DNA of 64,000 bases, taken from positions 1,736,001-1,800,000 of the forward strand of contig NZ_PHHD01000001.1 of NCBI RefSeq assembly GCF_002813445.1. The letters run 5' to 3'. The notes beneath the pieces are model-generated. The model did no database searches, was not told the DNA's origin, and saw nothing but the letters and a program-made list of their open reading frames with translations. This document shows, in pieces, positions 35,262-45,832 of this stretch (its first letter is position 1; each line of letters starts with the position of its first letter). The DNA is from Pseudomonas tolaasii NCPPB 2192. GTDB lineage: Bacteria; Pseudomonadota; Gammaproteobacteria; Pseudomonadales; Pseudomonadaceae. The position numbers and the translations under genes are program-made.

Positions 35262-36164
35262 ATGACTGATCTACCGGATACCGACTTCACCCAACGCTTC
35301 ATCTTCGACGAGAGCGACGCCCGCGGCGAACTGGTCTCGCTGGAGCGCAGCTATGCCGAAGTCCTCGCCAAGCACCCCTATCCGGAGCCGGTCGCGCAAC
35401 TGCTCGGTGAGCTGATGGCGGCGGCGGCGCTGCTGGTGGGCACCATGAAGTTCGATGGTTTGCTGATTCTGCAGGCCCGTTCCGAAGGCCCGATTCCGCT
35501 GCTGATGATCGAGTGCTCCAGCGAGCGCGAAATCCGTGGTCTGGCCCGTTACGAGGCCGACCAGATCGCGCCGGACGCCACCCTGTCGGACCTCATGCCC
35601 AACGGCGTGTTGGCATTGACTGTCGACCCGACCGAAGGCCAGCGTTATCAGGGCATCGTCGACCTCGACGGCGAGACTCTGTCGGACTGCTTCACCAACT
35701 ATTTCGTGATGTCCCAGCAAGTGGGTACCAAGTTCTGGCTCAACGCCGACGGCAAGCGCGCCCGGGGCCTGCTGGTGCAGCAACTGCCAGCCGACCGCAT
35801 CAAGGACGACGATGAGCGCGCCGAAAGCTGGCAGCACATTATCGCCTTGGCCAATACGGTCAAAGCTGAAGAGCTGCTGGGGCTGGACAACGAAACCATC
35901 CTGCACCGCCTTTACCACGAAGAGGCTGTGCGCCTGTTTGACGCACAAGGTTTGCATTTCCACTGCAGCTGCTCGCGTGAGCGTTCCGGCAATGCGCTGG
36001 TGAGCCTTGGGCTTGAAGATGCACAGAACCTGGTGGTGGAACATGGTGGCCATATCGAGATCGATTGCCAGTTCTGCAACCAGCGTTACCTGTTCGATGC
36101 AGCCGATGTAGCCCAATTATTTGCCGGCGCCGGCATCGACACCCCTTCCGACACCCGCCACTAA
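35262..36164 (+). CDS. hslO: Redox-regulated chaperone Hsp33
   Basis: The 300-residue chaperone is switched on by oxidation of four zinc-binding cysteines. These are present as CSCSRE and CQFC near the C-terminus (CxC...CxxC, the CxC about residues 235-237). The N-terminal core has the YFVMSQQVGTKFWLNAD region. ATG 35262 opens the usual MTDLPDTDF; an in-frame TTG lies 27 bases upstream. It is divergent from the PAP2 gene and followed by pckA, as in P. aeruginosa. Confidence 0.92.
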   Translation: MTDLPDTDFTQRFIFDESDARGELVSLERSYAEVLAKHPYPEPVAQLLGELMAAAALLVGTMKFDGLLILQARSEGPIPLLMIECSSEREIRGLARYEADQIAPDATLSDLMPNGVLALTVDPTEGQRYQGIVDLDGETLSDCFTNYFVMSQQVGTKFWLNADGKRARGLLVQQLPADRIKDDDERAESWQHIIALANTVKAEELLGLDNETILHRLYHEEAVRLFDAQGLHFHCSCSRERSGNALVSLGLEDAQNLVVEHGGHIEIDCQFCNQRYLFDAADVAQLFAGAGIDTPSDTRH

Positions 36165-36276
36165 AACGTTTAAGCACAGGTAAATCACCTGACAAACGCC
36201 GGATTAGCGCAGTTCTGACGGGAGGGCCCTACTCTTTTTGGGCTTTTCTGGCATAATCCGGCCCACTTTTTTCGCG

Positions 36277-36301
36277 GTAGTAGTGCGCAACTTTCTACTA
36301 C
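36277..36301. promoter_or_regulatory. Inverted repeat in the pckA upstream region
   Basis: GTAGTAG and CTACTAC are exact complements with an 11-base spacer. The site lies about 43 bases before the pckA start, just after a CATAAT that could be a -10 box. It may be an operator or a leader stem-loop. Confidence 0.4.
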
Positions 36302-36343
36302 AAAACGTTTGGAGCACTCGGCCTTAGGCCGACGGGGAACCTC

Positions 36344-37885
36344 ATGACGCAAGCCAACAACGCCGTATACACCGATCTGAGTGTCGACGATCTGGTTAAA
36401 GAAGCCCTGCAGCGTGGTGAAGGCGTGCTCGCCGATACTGGCGCGCTGGTCGTCGAAACCGGTCACCGTACTGGCCGTTCGCCGGTCGACCGTTTCATCG
36501 TTGAAGAGCCTTCCACCCAGGCTTCCATCGCCTGGGGCCCGATCAACCGCAAGTTCCCGGCCGACAAGTTCGACGCCCTGTGGGCTCGCGTCGAGGCATT
36601 CAACAACGCGCAAGAGCATTTCGTTTCCCATGTCCACGTAGGGGCTGCAGAAGACCACTACCTGGCCGTGAAAATGACCACCCAGACTGCCTGGCAGAAC
36701 CTGTTCGGTCGTTGCCTGTTCATCAACCCGGCCCAGTACAACCCGGCCGGTCGTGAAGAATGGCAAGTGCTCAACGTGGCCAACTTCGAGTGCGTGCCAG
36801 AGCGTGACGGCACCAACTCCGACGGTTGCGTGATCCTCAACTTCGCACAGAAAAAAGTGCTGATCGCCGGCATGCGTTACGCCGGTGAAATGAAAAAAGC
36901 CATGTTCTCGGTGCAGAACTTCCTGCTGCCGGCGTCCGACGTGCTGCCGATGCACTGCGCCGCCAACATCGGCGAAGCAGGCGACGTGACCCTGTTCTTC
37001 GGTCTGTCGGGCACTGGTAAAACCACCCTGTCGGCCGACGAGAGCCGTTACCTGATCGGTGACGACGAACACGGCTGGGGCGAAGGCGTGGTGTTCAACA
37101 TTGAAGGCGGTTGCTATGCCAAGTGCATCGACCTGTCCGAGAAGAACGAGCCGGTCATCTGGAAAGCCATCAAGCACGGCGCCGTGCTGGAAAACGTGGT
37201 GATCGACGACGCCAAGCACGCCGACTACACCAACGTCAGCCTGACCCAGAACAGTCGCGCGGCCTACCCGCTGGAGCACGTGGCCAAGCGTTCCGAGAAG
37301 AACCTGGGCGGCGAGCCAAACGCTGTGATCTTCCTGACCTGCGACCTGACCGGCGTATTGCCGCCAGTGTCGATCCTCAGCGAAGAGCAAGCGGCTTACC
37401 ACTTCCTGTCCGGCTACACCGCGCTGGTGGGCTCGACCGAAATGGGTTCCGGCGGCGGCATCAAGTCGACCTTCTCCACCTGCTTCGGCGCACCGTTCTT
37501 CCCGCGCCCGGCTGGCGAATACGCTGAGCTGCTGATCAAGCGCATCCGCGGCTTCGGCTCCAAGGTTTACCTGGTCAACACCGGCTGGACCGGCGGCGGC
37601 TACGGCGTCGGCAAACGATTCAACATCCCGACCACTCGCGGTGTTATCGCTGCGATCCAGAGCGGCGCGTTGGTCGGTGCTGAAACCGAGCACCTGGACA
37701 CCATCAACCTCGACGTGCCATTGGCTGTGCCGGGCGTAGAAACTGGTCTGTTGAACCCACGCAACACCTGGGCTGACAAGGCTGCTTACGATGAAGCGGC
37801 GAAGGCGCTGGCGGGTCTGTTCATCGAGAACTTCAAGAAGTTTGAAGTGAGCGATGCGATCAAGGCTGCCGGGCCTAAGTTGTAA
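36344..37885 (+). CDS. pckA: Phosphoenolpyruvate carboxykinase (ATP)
   Basis: The enzyme turns oxaloacetate and ATP into PEP and CO2, the first step of gluconeogenesis. The 513-residue sequence has TGRSPVDRFIV, the kinase-1a P-loop GLSGTGKTTLS (about 222-232), the metal site DDEHGW and MGSGGGIKSTFSTCFGAPFFPR. GGGGAA lies six bases before ATG 36344. A strong terminator follows 22 bases after the stop, so it is probably a single-gene transcript. Confidence 0.95.
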   Translation: MTQANNAVYTDLSVDDLVKEALQRGEGVLADTGALVVETGHRTGRSPVDRFIVEEPSTQASIAWGPINRKFPADKFDALWARVEAFNNAQEHFVSHVHVGAAEDHYLAVKMTTQTAWQNLFGRCLFINPAQYNPAGREEWQVLNVANFECVPERDGTNSDGCVILNFAQKKVLIAGMRYAGEMKKAMFSVQNFLLPASDVLPMHCAANIGEAGDVTLFFGLSGTGKTTLSADESRYLIGDDEHGWGEGVVFNIEGGCYAKCIDLSEKNEPVIWKAIKHGAVLENVVIDDAKHADYTNVSLTQNSRAAYPLEHVAKRSEKNLGGEPNAVIFLTCDLTGVLPPVSILSEEQAAYHFLSGYTALVGSTEMGSGGGIKSTFSTCFGAPFFPRPAGEYAELLIKRIRGFGSKVYLVNTGWTGGGYGVGKRFNIPTTRGVIAAIQSGALVGAETEHLDTINLDVPLAVPGVETGLLNPRNTWADKAAYDEAAKALAGLFIENFKKFEVSDAIKAAGPKL

Positions 37886-37906
37886 GGTTCGGTTGTCGTA
37901 AAAAAC

Positions 37907-37931
37907 AGCCGCCCTCAGGGGCGGCTTTTTT
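37907..37931 (+). terminator. Intrinsic terminator of pckA
   Basis: AGCCGCCC pairs with GGGCGGCT around a four-base loop and is followed by six T bases. Confidence 0.92.
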
Positions 37932-37999
37932 GTGCGCGAAAGTGAGTGGGGAATATGCAAAACAACTGCACCAACACGGCTCGGCTCCCCGCCTTCAAT

Positions 38000-38086
38000 G
38001 TGGGAGCCGGGCTTGCCCGCGATGCGGGCGCCTCGGTGGGGCAGGCCAAACTGGGGTGATGCTATCGCAGGCAAGCCAGCTCCCAC
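38000..38086. repeat. REP doublet with unlike arms
   Basis: GTGGGAGCCGGGCTTGCCCGCGATGC faces GCTATCGCAGGCAAGCCAGCTCCCAC. It lies between the pckA terminator and the stop of the DUF1493 gene. Confidence 0.9.
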
Positions 38087-38111
38087 ATTTGGATCTCAGT
38101 GTGCCTTGGGG

Positions 38112-38735
38112 TTAGCTGAGGTTTTCCAATGTTTGCGTATCCCAGCTGTGGGTTTTAATCGCCAGGTACAACATGCCGATGGTGAGCGGGACTTTATCGC
38201 CACGGCCTTTGGCGCGACGCTTGAGAAACACATCAAATACCGGCGGCTTGAAGTAGCGATAAGCATCGTAATCGCCCAAGTCGAGCGCAAAGTCCTGCTC
38301 CAGTGCATCCATAAACGACTTGGCCTCGGCGCCGTCGCAGCCGAGGTCGAAGTTGAGCGACGTGTCGAGGCGAATGGTCTTGTGTTTCGGCAGGCCGATT
38401 TCTTCGTGCAGTAATTGCAGAAGCTGCTGCATCGCGGGGTCTTCGGGGAAATTGGGGGCCAGGTTCATGGTCGGGGCACGCAGAAGTGGGCGAGGGTTGC
38501 GTTGTCGGCGGTATGTGTTGCGGGTGATCAAGAGTGCCAAGCCTATCAAGAATATGAAGGCAGGCAACAAAGGCATTCTGAGGATGATTGCCACGTCGGG
38601 CAGAAGGCAAGTCATCGTCAACCCTGTGGCGAGACAGGTGATTGCGATGCGTTGTCTGAACAGGGGGGCTTTGATTTGATAATGCAGCATCAAATACGTC
38701 AGGAGAAAAAAGGCGGATTGAAGATACAGGGCCAT
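38112..38735 (-). CDS. Membrane protein with C-terminal DUF1493 carrier-like domain
   Basis: From ATG 38735 the product has 207 residues; in-frame starts at 38762 or earlier are possible and none has a good ribosome-binding site. Hydrophobic segments at about residues 4-16, 24-45 and 48-65 are followed by a basic stretch (NTYRRQRNPRP) and a cytoplasmic domain. That domain (LDTSLNFDLGCDGAEAKSFMDALEQDF...YRYFKPP) matches DUF1493, a family related to acyl carrier proteins. The Ser used for phosphopantetheine in true carriers is not obvious (Asp-Gly at that place). Function unknown. It stands alone between REP elements. Confidence 0.75.
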   Translation of the reverse strand: MALYLQSAFFLLTYLMLHYQIKAPLFRQRIAITCLATGLTMTCLLPDVAIILRMPLLPAFIFLIGLALLITRNTYRRQRNPRPLLRAPTMNLAPNFPEDPAMQQLLQLLHEEIGLPKHKTIRLDTSLNFDLGCDGAEAKSFMDALEQDFALDLGDYDAYRYFKPPVFDVFLKRRAKGRGDKVPLTIGMLYLAIKTHSWDTQTLENLS

Positions 38736-38929
38736 ATGACTAAGTCTCGTCCGTGTAGACATGCATTGAGAGAACACTAGTTTCAGCCAGGCGAAGGTGA
38801 AATATGTAGTGGGTAGAGCAGGTGTTTTAAGCAGTTTGGGAAGGGTATGACGCTGCTTTGGACGGTTTCTTACAGGGTGCTCCCGCAATTCAGGGTCGGC
38901 CGCGATTTTTTGGAGAAAACCGGGCAAAT

Positions 38930-39016
38930 GTGGGAGCCGGTTTGCCTGCGATGGCGTTCTTTCAGGCTGTGTTTCTATACTTGAACGACTGCCATCGCGG
39001 GCAAGCCCGCTCCCAC
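38930..39016. repeat. REP doublet with unlike arms
   Basis: GTGGGAGCCGGTTTGCCTGCGATGGC faces GCCATCGCGGGCAAGCCCGCTCCCAC. Confidence 0.9.
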
Positions 39017-39018
39017 AG

Positions 39019-39217
39019 TTTTAGCTATGTGGCTGGTGTGCGGCGCACTGGATGTCTTCGGCGGTGGCTTCGGTGTCGATGACGAGAGGGTGGGTGTCGT
39101 TGAAGTGGGGGCGTAGAAGGCCTAGCACGTTCGCTGAGTGGGCAGCGACGAGGCCAAACCTTGGGAGTGAGCGTAATCGGGAGCGATAAACAGGTGGTTT
39201 ACCGAGTGGCGGTGCTA
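39019..39217. other. Stretch without a recognised gene
   Basis: On the minus strand a 66-codon frame is open (ends ...DIQCAAHQPHS) but I recognise no family and see no ribosome-binding site. It lies directly downstream of the broken fic gene and may be decayed sequence. Confidence 0.4.
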
Positions 39218-39657
39218 TCAAGCGCTCGCTGGTTTACTGATACAGCGCTCAAAAATCGCCTCCAATCCACGATAATCACATGCCACCGCGTCAATATTTG
39301 CCGGGATCCACGCGGCATCTTTCACCAGCCACCAGTCCACCGAAAATCCAGCATTTACGATGATCTGCTCAAACAAAATCCGCTGTGCCCGGCCGTTACC
39401 TTCGCGGAAGGGGTGGATGACGTTGAGGTCGCCGTAGGCTTCGGCAATCTGCACTACCAGCGCATCCTGGGTCGCACCGACAAACCAGTGGGCTTGCTCC
39501 ATTTGCCTAATAATCTTCAGCGCTTCAGGCGGAATGCGTTCCGGGGTGCAAAACAGGGTGTCGCCTTTCTGGCTTCGCGCAAATCGAGTCGGTTGCGCAG
39601 GACGGCGCTACCGGGATAGCAGTACGGATCCTGGCCCACCCCGTATTTGTCGAGCAT
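39218..39657 (-). pseudogene. fic: fic toxin gene with internal deletion and frameshift
   Basis: The start (MLDKYGVGQDPYCYPGSAVLRNRLDLREA) is a normal Fic N-terminus. After about 28 codons the frame runs into KATPCFAP and stops at 39517. The rest of Fic continues in another frame from about 39568: KGDTLFCTPERIPPEALK, then the AMP-transfer motif HPFREGNGRAQR and an intact C-terminus ending at 39218. Compared with class I Fic proteins about 50 residues between LDLR and the KGDT strand are missing. The start overlaps the yhfG stop (TGATG). Fic enzymes AMPylate target proteins; this copy cannot make a full-length one. Confidence 0.85.
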
Positions 39658-39827
39658 CAGTGTTGGGTTTTGCGGTACTTGGCAAGGACGGCTTCGCGAG
39701 TCGGCAACGGTTTGTCGACGTCAGCCGGTTGGGTATCGAACCCTTCCAGGCGCAGGCTGGCCAGGTAATTGGAACGGCGGATCTTGCGGTAATGATCTTT
39801 CTTTTGCTCAAACGTCGGTTCGCTCAT
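39657..39827 (-). CDS. yhfG: YhfG-family antitoxin of Fic
   Basis: The 56-residue protein (begins MSEPTFEQKKDHYRKIRRSN) matches YhfG/DUF2559. It holds SLRLEG at about residues 24-29, which fits the (S/T)xxxE(G/N) inhibitory helix motif of class I Fic antitoxins; the Glu blocks the ATP site of Fic. The frame is intact while the adjoining fic gene is broken. A weak GGAG lies 10 bases before the ATG. The stop and the fic start overlap as TGATG. Confidence 0.83.
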   Translation of the reverse strand: MSEPTFEQKKDHYRKIRRSNYLASLRLEGFDTQPADVDKPLPTREAVLAKYRKTQH

Positions 39828-39944
39828 TGCAGCGTACTCCTGGGTCGCAAGGCTTGATTGTAGCGTAATGCTTCAGCTTGCAGGCGAGATAAAGATCGAA
39901 CGCAGAGCCAGTAGTTTAGCCGTGACGCAGAACCAAAAAAATTA

Positions 39945-40028
39945 AGAGCGGGCTTGCCCGCGATGGCAGTCGTTCAGGTACAGAAACACAGCCGGAAAGG
40001 ACGTCATCGCAGGCAAGCCAGCTCCCAC
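39945..40028. repeat. REP doublet, left tip lost
   Basis: The left arm starts at GAGCGGGCTTGCCCGCGATGGC without the GTGG tip; the right arm is complete (ATCGCAGGCAAGCCAGCTCCCAC). It is the only recognised element in the 374-base gap between yhfG and the helicase gene. Confidence 0.85.
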
Positions 40029-40201
40029 AATTGAATTGTATTCATCTCACGAAATTGCCTGAAGAATCCCACATCGGCCCTGGGCCATCCTTCAGCCTGT
40101 GTATCATCCTGTCTCTTTTTTTCCTCACGACCTTTCTCGATTCGCTGAGTGTTCCGGGCTATGTTTTTGAGCCAACTCAGCGGTCAATGGAGTGACAGCT
40201 T

Positions 40202-42139
40202 ATGCACAACACCCTCCAACAGGTCTTTGGTTATCCACAGTTTCGTTTGGGCCAGGAAGAGGCGGTCAGCGCAGTACTGGCCGGTCGTTCGGCGGCCGCC
40301 ATTTTCCCTACCGGGTCGGGCAAGTCCCTGTGTTATCAGCTGTCGGCGGTGTTGCTGCCGCACCTGACGCTGGTGGTCTCGCCCTTGCTGGCGCTGATGC
40401 AGGACCAGTTGGGTTTCTTGCAGCGCCACGGCGTTTCGGCGGGCAGTATCGATTCGGCGCAGAGTCGTGAAGACGCCAATGAGGTGATGGTCCGCGCACG
40501 GTCGGGTGAGCTGAAAATCCTGATGATTTCCGTGGAGCGTTTGAAGAACGAGCGCTTCCGTAACTTCCTGCAAAGTGTGCAGATCTCGCTGCTGGTGGTG
40601 GATGAAGCACATTGCATTTCCGAGTGGGGCCACAACTTCCGGCCCGATTATTTGAAGCTGCCGGACTACCAGCGTCAGTTCAATATCCCACAAGCGCTGC
40701 TGTTGACGGCTACAGCGACGCCCAAGGTAATCGCCGACATGCAGGCCAAGTTCGCCATTGCGCCGGGCGATGTGATCACCACGGGCTTCTACCGCGCCAA
40801 TCTCAACCTGCTGGTTGAGCCGGTGGCCGGCGTGGACAAGCGTCGGCGTCTGATCGAATGGATGCGCGAGCGCGTCAATCAGCCGAGCATCGTCTATGTC
40901 ACCCTGCAAAAAACCGCCGAGCAGATTGCCGAGCACCTGAACCGCAATGGCATTCAGGCCGAGGCCTACCACGCCGGTTTGCCACACGACAAACGCGAGG
41001 GTATTCAGCAGCGGTTTATGGGTGGGCGGTCTAACTGCATCGTGGCCACCATTGCGTTTGGCATGGGGATCGACAAAAGCGACATTCGCAATGTGGTGCA
41101 CTTTGACCTGCCCAAATCCATCGAGAACTACAGCCAGGAAATCGGCCGCGCCGGGCGTGATGGTCAGCCCTCCGACTGCCTGGTGTTGGCCAACCGCGAC
41201 AGCCTGAATGTGCTGGAAAACTTCGTGTATGGCGATACGCCGGAGCAAGAGGGCATTCTCCGTGTGCTGGAGGAATTGCAGGCGTCGAAAAATGAAGGGC
41301 AGTGGGAGTTCCTGCTCAAGTCGCTGTCCGATCACAGCAACATCCGCGAGCTGCCGTTGAAGACGCTGCTGGTGCAACTGGAACTCAAGGGCGTGATCGC
41401 GCCGCGCTACGCGTTTTATGCCGAATACCGCTTTAAATACCTGATCGAGCCCGAGGCGTTGCTGGCTCGTTTTTCCGGTGAGCGGCAGCAGTTCGTCGCA
41501 GCCATCATCCAGGTTTGTAAACGCGCCAGAACCTGGGCGACCGTTGATTTTGACGCGCTGTATCAGCAGCACAATGCCGAACGCAGCCGCGTGGTCAAAG
41601 CGTTGGATTACTTTCAGGAACAAGGTTTGATCGAGCTGGAAAGCAAGCAGATGACCGAGGTCTATAGCTTGCTCGATACCAACTTTGATCCACAGGCGCT
41701 GAGCGCCGAGTTATACACAGGCTTCAAGCAGCACGAGGTGGGCGAGGTGGCGCGTATTCATGCGATGCTTGATCTTTTTGCCACCGAACATTGTCTGGGC
41801 CGGCGTTTGGCGCAGTACTTTGGTGATGAAAATGCCCCGCAGCGTTGTGGACATTGCTCGGTGTGCCACGGCCAGGTCGCTCACCTTCCACCGCCGCCGG
41901 GTTTGCCACCGCTTGTGGATAAAAACTTCATGGGGCTGTGCGGTGATTTTATCCACAGGCATCATGAAACCACTGGGGATTTGCCCGGTGCGGAGCGCCT
42001 GACGCGGTTCCTGGGCGGTATCAGCGTGCCGCTGTTCACCCGGCTGAAAGCGCGGGGCATTCCGGGTTTTGCTGCGCTGGAAGACTACCCGTACGCTGAC
42101 GTGCGCGACTGGGCCGACGCCCATTTGAATGACCTCTGA
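40202..42139 (+). CDS. recQ: RecQ-family ATP-dependent DNA helicase
   Basis: The 645-residue 3'-5' helicase has the Q-like FGYPQFRLGQEEAV start, Walker A FPTGSGKS (about residues 35-42), the DEAH box with the RecQ aromatic loop (VVDEAHCISEWGHNFRPDY, about 132-150), helicase motifs V and VI (VATIAFGMGIDKSDIRNVVH, QEIGRAGRDG) and a zinc site with CGHCSVC near residue 550. No HRDC domain is evident. It is likely a second RecQ-type protein, distinct from the main RecQ. The thioesterase gene follows after 23 bases. Confidence 0.88.
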   Translation: MHNTLQQVFGYPQFRLGQEEAVSAVLAGRSAAAIFPTGSGKSLCYQLSAVLLPHLTLVVSPLLALMQDQLGFLQRHGVSAGSIDSAQSREDANEVMVRARSGELKILMISVERLKNERFRNFLQSVQISLLVVDEAHCISEWGHNFRPDYLKLPDYQRQFNIPQALLLTATATPKVIADMQAKFAIAPGDVITTGFYRANLNLLVEPVAGVDKRRRLIEWMRERVNQPSIVYVTLQKTAEQIAEHLNRNGIQAEAYHAGLPHDKREGIQQRFMGGRSNCIVATIAFGMGIDKSDIRNVVHFDLPKSIENYSQEIGRAGRDGQPSDCLVLANRDSLNVLENFVYGDTPEQEGILRVLEELQASKNEGQWEFLLKSLSDHSNIRELPLKTLLVQLELKGVIAPRYAFYAEYRFKYLIEPEALLARFSGERQQFVAAIIQVCKRARTWATVDFDALYQQHNAERSRVVKALDYFQEQGLIELESKQMTEVYSLLDTNFDPQALSAELYTGFKQHEVGEVARIHAMLDLFATEHCLGRRLAQYFGDENAPQRCGHCSVCHGQVAHLPPPPGLPPLVDKNFMGLCGDFIHRHHETTGDLPGAERLTRFLGGISVPLFTRLKARGIPGFAALEDYPYADVRDWADAHLNDL

Positions 42140-42162
42140 ACCTGAATTCGCGAGACCTGCCC

Positions 42163-42594
42163 ATGCCTGATTCAATGCCTCAACGCGGGGATTACCTCCA
42201 CTTCCAGCCGATCATCACGCGCTGGCACGACAATGATGTGTATGGCCATGTGAATAACGTGACCTACTACAGCTTCTTCGACACGGCGGTGAATACCTAC
42301 CTGATTGAAGAAGGCGGGCTGGATATTCATGACGGCGAGGTGGTGGGGTTTGTGGTGAGTTCGGCGTGTGATTATTTCGCGTCGATCGCCTTTCCGGATC
42401 GCATCGAAATCGGCTTGCGGGTGGGCAAGCTGGGCAACAGCTCGGTGCAGTATGAGCTGGCGGTGTTCAAGGCCGGCGAGCAAGACGCCTGCGCGGCGGG
42501 GCGTTTTGTGCATGTGTTTGTGGATCGGGCGTCGAACCAGCCAGTGATGATTCCGGGGCTGTTGCGCGAGGCGTTGGAGCGGTTGATGGTCTGA
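42163..42594 (+). CDS. 4HBT-family acyl-CoA thioesterase
   Basis: The 143-residue hotdog protein has the 4-hydroxybenzoyl-CoA thioesterase motif RWHDNDVYGHVNNVTYYSFFD (about residues 20-40), with the catalytic Asp in this stretch. The substrate is unknown. It follows the helicase gene by 23 bases in the same direction and may share its transcript. Confidence 0.85.
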   Translation: MPDSMPQRGDYLHFQPIITRWHDNDVYGHVNNVTYYSFFDTAVNTYLIEEGGLDIHDGEVVGFVVSSACDYFASIAFPDRIEIGLRVGKLGNSSVQYELAVFKAGEQDACAAGRFVHVFVDRASNQPVMIPGLLREALERLMV

Positions 42595-42624
42595 CCCCGA
42601 TCTCGTGAACCATTAAGATCAAAT

Positions 42625-42711
42625 GTGGGAGCTGGCTTGCCTGCGATTGCGCAGTGTCAGGCGACATTTGTAAACCTGACCCACTGCCATCGCAGGCAAG
42701 CCAGCTCCCAC
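42625..42711. repeat. REP doublet (REPIN)
   Basis: GTGGGAGCTGGCTTGCCTGCGAT faces CCATCGCAGGCAAGCCAGCTCCCAC. It lies between the convergent thioesterase and glycine-zipper genes. Confidence 0.92.
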
Positions 42712-42742
42712 AGGGATTTGTGCTGTGCTTTAGACCGCTGGC

Positions 42743-43222
42743 TTACCGGTGATGACGGTGATGCTTGTTCTTGCGATGCCCATAGGCATGCCCGCGGCCA
42801 CGGTGGTCATCACGGTCATAACGGCGGTTATCACGCCCGCGATAGCGACGGTCGTCGTCATCACTCTTGTTGCCCATATAGTTGCCCAGCGCGCCACCTG
42901 CGCCGCCGCCGGCAGCTGCGCCAATCAGGCTGCCGGTGCTGCCGCCGACACTGCGGCCCACTACGTTGCCGCCGGCTGCGCCCAGTGCGCCACCAATGGC
43001 GGCTTCGCCACGGCTGCGTTTGTCAGCGCCGACTGCGCTGCCGCCCGCGCCGCCCAGGGCTGCGCCGATGGCCGAACCGGTGTTGCCGCCAATTTGCTGG
43101 CCGACAACCGAACCCAGAACCCCGCCCAATGCGCCGCCCACACCGGCTTCGGTGGTGCCACCGGCCATGGCTGCGCCACTGACCAGGCCAAGGGACAACA
43201 AGAGAATCGAGGAGAACTTCAT
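42743..43222 (-). CDS. Glycine-zipper envelope protein
   Basis: The 159-residue protein has a signal peptide (LLLSLGLVSGAAMAGGTT) and then a long run of GxxxG repeats (residues about 25-115), as in OmpA-associated glycine-zipper proteins that pack into membranes. The last 45 residues are charged and rich in Asp, Arg and His (DDDDRRYRGRD, HRKNKHHRHHR), probably disordered and perhaps metal-binding. The exact role is unknown. Confidence 0.8.
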   Translation of the reverse strand: MKFSSILLLSLGLVSGAAMAGGTTEAGVGGALGGVLGSVVGQQIGGNTGSAIGAALGGAGGSAVGADKRSRGEAAIGGALGAAGGNVVGRSVGGSTGSLIGAAAGGGAGGALGNYMGNKSDDDDRRYRGRDNRRYDRDDHRGRGHAYGHRKNKHHRHHR

Positions 43223-43307
43223 AGAGAGACCTCAAGAGGATGACGGCGCGATCCTGAGGTTGTATCGAGACGCTGACAATCGAAATCCGACCGGTGGCAG
43301 CAGTTGT

Positions 43308-43410
43308 ATACAATTTGCTAAGTTGCTGTTTTGTATGGGGAACTTAAGTGGTTTTTGTGAGTCTCTTACTACTTCGGAACGGCCGCTTTTATGCAAAAGC
43401 GGCTTTTTTT
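43308..43410 (+). ncRNA. Candidate small RNA ending in an orphan terminator
   Basis: A TACAAT at 43308-43313 could be a -10 box, with only a poor -35. The strand then holds about 90 bases without a coding frame and ends at a perfect intrinsic terminator (43382-43410). No + strand gene lies upstream, since the glycine-zipper gene reads the other way, so the terminator needs another transcript. I do not recognise a known sRNA family. Confidence 0.4.
43382..43410 (+). terminator. Intrinsic terminator without an upstream gene
   Basis: GCCGCTTTT pairs perfectly with AAAAGCGGC around ATGC and is followed by seven T bases. Confidence 0.9.
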
Positions 43411-43441
43411 GTGCCCGAGTAAAAGTGCGGGCACCGTAACC

Positions 43442-43473
43442 TTGTGGCGAGGGAGCAAGCTCCCTCGCCACAA
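43442..43473. repeat. Palindromic repeat (TGTGGCGAGGGAGC type)
   Basis: A perfect 15-bp inverted repeat, TTGTGGCGAGGGAGC and its complement, with a two-base loop. It is a different dispersed repeat type from the GTGGGAGC elements. It lies 11 bases past the fdhF-like stop and could stabilise or end that transcript. Confidence 0.85.
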
Positions 43474-43483
43474 TGGGTTCTGC

Positions 43484-45828
<2,345 letters not shown>

Positions 45829-45832
<4 letters not shown>

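Noticed and set aside
36185..38086. 633-codon open frame on the minus strand
   Set aside because: Antisense of pckA and running through a terminator and a REP element; no family signal.
38930..40028. Mobile element or genomic island around the fic locus
   Set aside because: Two REP doublets flank the region and fic is broken, but there is no transposase, integrase, direct repeat or tRNA end.
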